Shown: positions 32,730 through 34,567 of the stretch, one piece after another
How positions within the stretch are numbered: the first letter of the stretch is position 1
Layout of the letters: each line of letters starts with the position of its first letter
Source of the DNA: Paracoccaceae bacterium
GTDB lineage: Bacteria; Pseudomonadota; Alphaproteobacteria; Rhodobacterales; Rhodobacteraceae
DNA length: 34,567 nucleotides
Direction of reading: 5' to 3'
Assembly: GCA_007131685.1 (NCBI GenBank)
Contig: SLQD01000080.1
Span: 1-34,567, forward strand
Notes under the pieces: generated by a model
Database searches by the model: none
The model's input: the letters and a program-made list of their open reading frames with translations, nothing else
What the model was told of the DNA's origin: nothing
Made by a program: the position numbers and the translations under genes

Positions 32730-34567
32730 ATGTCCGCCGATGATCTCCTCTCCGGCCAGCCGGATGACTACAACGCCGCCTCGATCGAGGTGCTCGAGGG
32801 CCTCGAGCCCGTTCGCAAGCGCCCCGGCATGTATATCGGGGGCACGGACGAGCGCGCGCTGCACCATCTCGTCGCAGAGGTCCTCGACAACGCGATGGAC
32901 GAGGCCGTGGCCGGCCATGCCTCGCGCATCGAGCTGTCGCTCGGCGCGGACGGGGCCGTCACGGTCACGGATAACGGCCGCGGCATCCCCGTCGAGCCGC
33001 ACCCCAAGTTCCCCGACAAATCGGCGCTCGAGGTGATCCTGTGCACGCTGCATTCGGGCGGCAAGTTCTCGGGCAAGTCCTATGCGACCTCGGGCGGGCT
33101 GCACGGCGTCGGCGCCTCGGTGGTCAATGCGCTCTCAGAGCACATGCGCGTCGAGGTTGCGCGCGGGCGCGAGCTCTTCGCGCAGGAATTCGTGCGCGGC
33201 ATCCCGCAAGGCCCCGTCGCGAAGGTCGGCCCCGCACCCAACCGGCGCGGCACCACCATCACCTTCAGCCCCGACCCGGAAATCTTCGGCTCCCAGACCC
33301 TCAAGCCCGCACGGCTGCACAAGCTCGCCCGCTCCAAGGCGTATCTGTTCTCGGGCGTCGAGATCCGCTGGAAGTCCGCCATCGATGACGGCGAGACGCC
33401 GACCTCGGCGACGTTTCACTTCCCCGGCGGGCTGGCCGATTACCTGCGCGAGCAGCTCGCCGACGCCACGACCCATGCCAGCCAGCCATTCGCCGGGCGC
33501 GTCGCCTTCGACGGGCGCGGCCGCGCGGGCTCGGTGGAATGGGCGATCAACTGGACGCCCTCGCGCGATGGCTTCATCCAGTCCTACTGCAACACCGTGC
33601 CCACCCCGGAGGGCGGCACGCACGAGCAGGGCTTCTGGGCCGCGATCCTCAAGGGCATCCGCGCCTACGGCGAGCTCGCAAACAACAAGAAGGCCCAGCA
33701 GATCACCCGCGAGGATCTCATGGGCGGGGGCTGTGCGCTGGTGTCGTGCTTCATCGCCGAGCCCGAATTCGTCGGTCAGACGAAGGACCGGCTGGCCACG
33801 GCCGAGGCCGCGAAGCTCGTCGAGAACGCGGTGCGCGACCATTTCGACAACTGGCTCGCCGCCGACCCGAAGGCCGCGGGCGCGATCCTCGACTACCTCG
33901 TGCTGCGCGCCGAGGAGCGCCAGCGCCGCCGCGCCGAAAAGGAGACCGCGCGCAAGACCGCCACGCGCAAGCTGCGCCTGCCCGGCAAGCTGGTGGACTG
34001 CACGGCGGCCTCGCGCGAGGGCACGGAGCTGTTCATTGTCGAGGGGGATTCCGCCGGCGGCTCGGCCAAGGCGGCGCGCTCGCGGGCGACGCAGGCGCTG
34101 CTGCCGCTGCGCGGCAAGATCCTCAACGTGCTCGGCGCGGCGAGCTCCAAGCTCGGCCAGAACCAGGAGATCAGCGACCTGACGCAGGCGCTGGGCGCGG
34201 GGCTGGGGGCGAAGTTCCGGCTCGACGATCTGCGCTACGAGCGCATCATCATCATGACCGACGCCGATGTGGACGGGGCGCATATCGCGGCGCTGCTGAT
34301 GACCTTCTTCTATTCGCAGATGCGCCCGCTCATCGACGAGGGGCATCTCTACCTCGCCTGCCCGCCGCTCTACCGGCTGACGCAGGGGGCGACGCGGGTC
34401 TACGCGCTCGACGAGGCGGAAAAGGACGCGCTCATGGAAAAGGGCCTCGGCGGCAAAGGCAAGGTCGAGGTGTCGCGGTTCAAGGGTCTCGGCGAGATGG
34501 ACTCCAAGGATCTCAAGGAAACCACCATGGACCCGGCCACCCGGCGCCTCATCCGCGTGCGCATCGA
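32730..34567 (+). CDS. parE: DNA topoisomerase IV subunit B (partial, right edge)
   Basis: Missing from the ORF track because its stop lies outside the window; 612 codons are visible from ATG 32730. The GHKL ATPase domain has EVLDNAMDEAVAG, TDNGRGIPV and GGLHGVGASVVNALS. The transducer domain follows. The TOPRIM domain shows FIVEGDSAGGSA and IIIMTDADVDGAHI with the metal-binding Glu and Asp-x-Asp-x-Asp set. RFKGLGEM near the end is the conserved C-terminal element. About 35-40 residues are expected to be missing. ParE with ParC decatenates daughter chromosomes. Features distinguishing it from GyrB: a short length without the GyrB insert, and the Rhodobacterales-like start. ParE is favoured over GyrB, but the distinction rests on recall of the families. 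Confidence 0.92.
   Translation, partial: MSADDLLSGQPDDYNAASIEVLEGLEPVRKRPGMYIGGTDERALHHLVAEVLDNAMDEAVAGHASRIELSLGADGAVTVTDNGRGIPVEPHPKFPDKSALEVILCTLHSGGKFSGKSYATSGGLHGVGASVVNALSEHMRVEVARGRELFAQEFVRGIPQGPVAKVGPAPNRRGTTITFSPDPEIFGSQTLKPARLHKLARSKAYLFSGVEIRWKSAIDDGETPTSATFHFPGGLADYLREQLADATTHASQPFAGRVAFDGRGRAGSVEWAINWTPSRDGFIQSYCNTVPTPEGGTHEQGFWAAILKGIRAYGELANNKKAQQITREDLMGGGCALVSCFIAEPEFVGQTKDRLATAEAAKLVENAVRDHFDNWLAADPKAAGAILDYLVLRAEERQRRRAEKETARKTATRKLRLPGKLVDCTAASREGTELFIVEGDSAGGSAKAARSRATQALLPLRGKILNVLGAASSKLGQNQEISDLTQALGAGLGAKFRLDDLRYERIIIMTDADVDGAHIAALLMTFFYSQMRPLIDEGHLYLACPPLYRLTQGATRVYALDEAEKDALMEKGLGGKGKVEVSRFKGLGEMDSKDLKETTMDPATRRLIRVRI

Noticed and set aside
29630-32731. 1033-aa minus-strand ORF
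   Set aside because: It is antisense to the flavodoxin and FadB-like genes; the composition is that of a shadow ORF.

Overview
The window is GC-rich and densely packed. Its codon usage (heavy third-position G/C) makes long antisense shadow ORFs throughout. The gene set points to an alphaproteobacterium, most likely of the Rhodobacteraceae or a close relative: TRAP and tripartite tricarboxylate transporters, gatB standing alone, glcB, pepN and parE in small transcription units, and photolyase followed by a DUF2256 protein. No rRNA, tRNA, IS element or CRISPR array was seen.

Region 1 (1-8916) is a catabolic island. A leftward operon carries a Gfo/Idh/MocA dehydrogenase, a 3-hydroxyisobutyrate-dehydrogenase-type enzyme, an AEC permease and the start of a TctB subunit that runs off the left edge. 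Opposite it lie a LysR regulator and, overlapping it, a DctP-type solute-binding protein with no signal peptide. A DapA-family lyase faces leftward. A rightward operon then carries a GntR/FCD regulator, a cupin and a zinc alcohol dehydrogenase. TGATATATCA-like boxes sit at the promoters of both leftward units, next to the gntR promoter, and, in a weaker copy, upstream of lysR. They tie the island together as one probable GntR regulon for an unidentified acid or polyol.

Region 2 (8982-16494) is a second self-contained island. An Lrp/AsnC regulator is divergent from a seven-gene run: class V aminotransferase (cysteine-desulfurase-like), FAD/NAD(P) monooxygenase-like flavoprotein, two CMD/AhpD-like proteins (one with no cysteine, one with CxxC), then TRAP DctP, DctQ and DctM. 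A perfect 13-bp hairpin separates dctP from dctQM. The combination looks like uptake plus deamination/desulfuration and oxidation of one imported organic acid. I do not recognise it as a described pathway.

Region 3 (16495-34567) is mostly housekeeping: a short DUF4399 protein, gatB, an SLT-type lipoprotein, a decayed GDCCVxC (seleno)protein gene, pepN, photolyase plus DUF2256, glcB, a SAM methyltransferase, a class I glutamine amidotransferase, cytochrome c, a DUF418 membrane protein, a small membrane protein, a HemG-like flavodoxin, a FadB-type beta-oxidation fusion, and parE, which is cut by the right edge.

The observations most worth following are the shared operator boxes, the signal-less DctP overlapping lysR, the Lrp/aminotransferase/flavoprotein/CMD-pair/TRAP island, and the GDCCVxC remnant with an in-frame UGA at the position where this family can carry selenocysteine.
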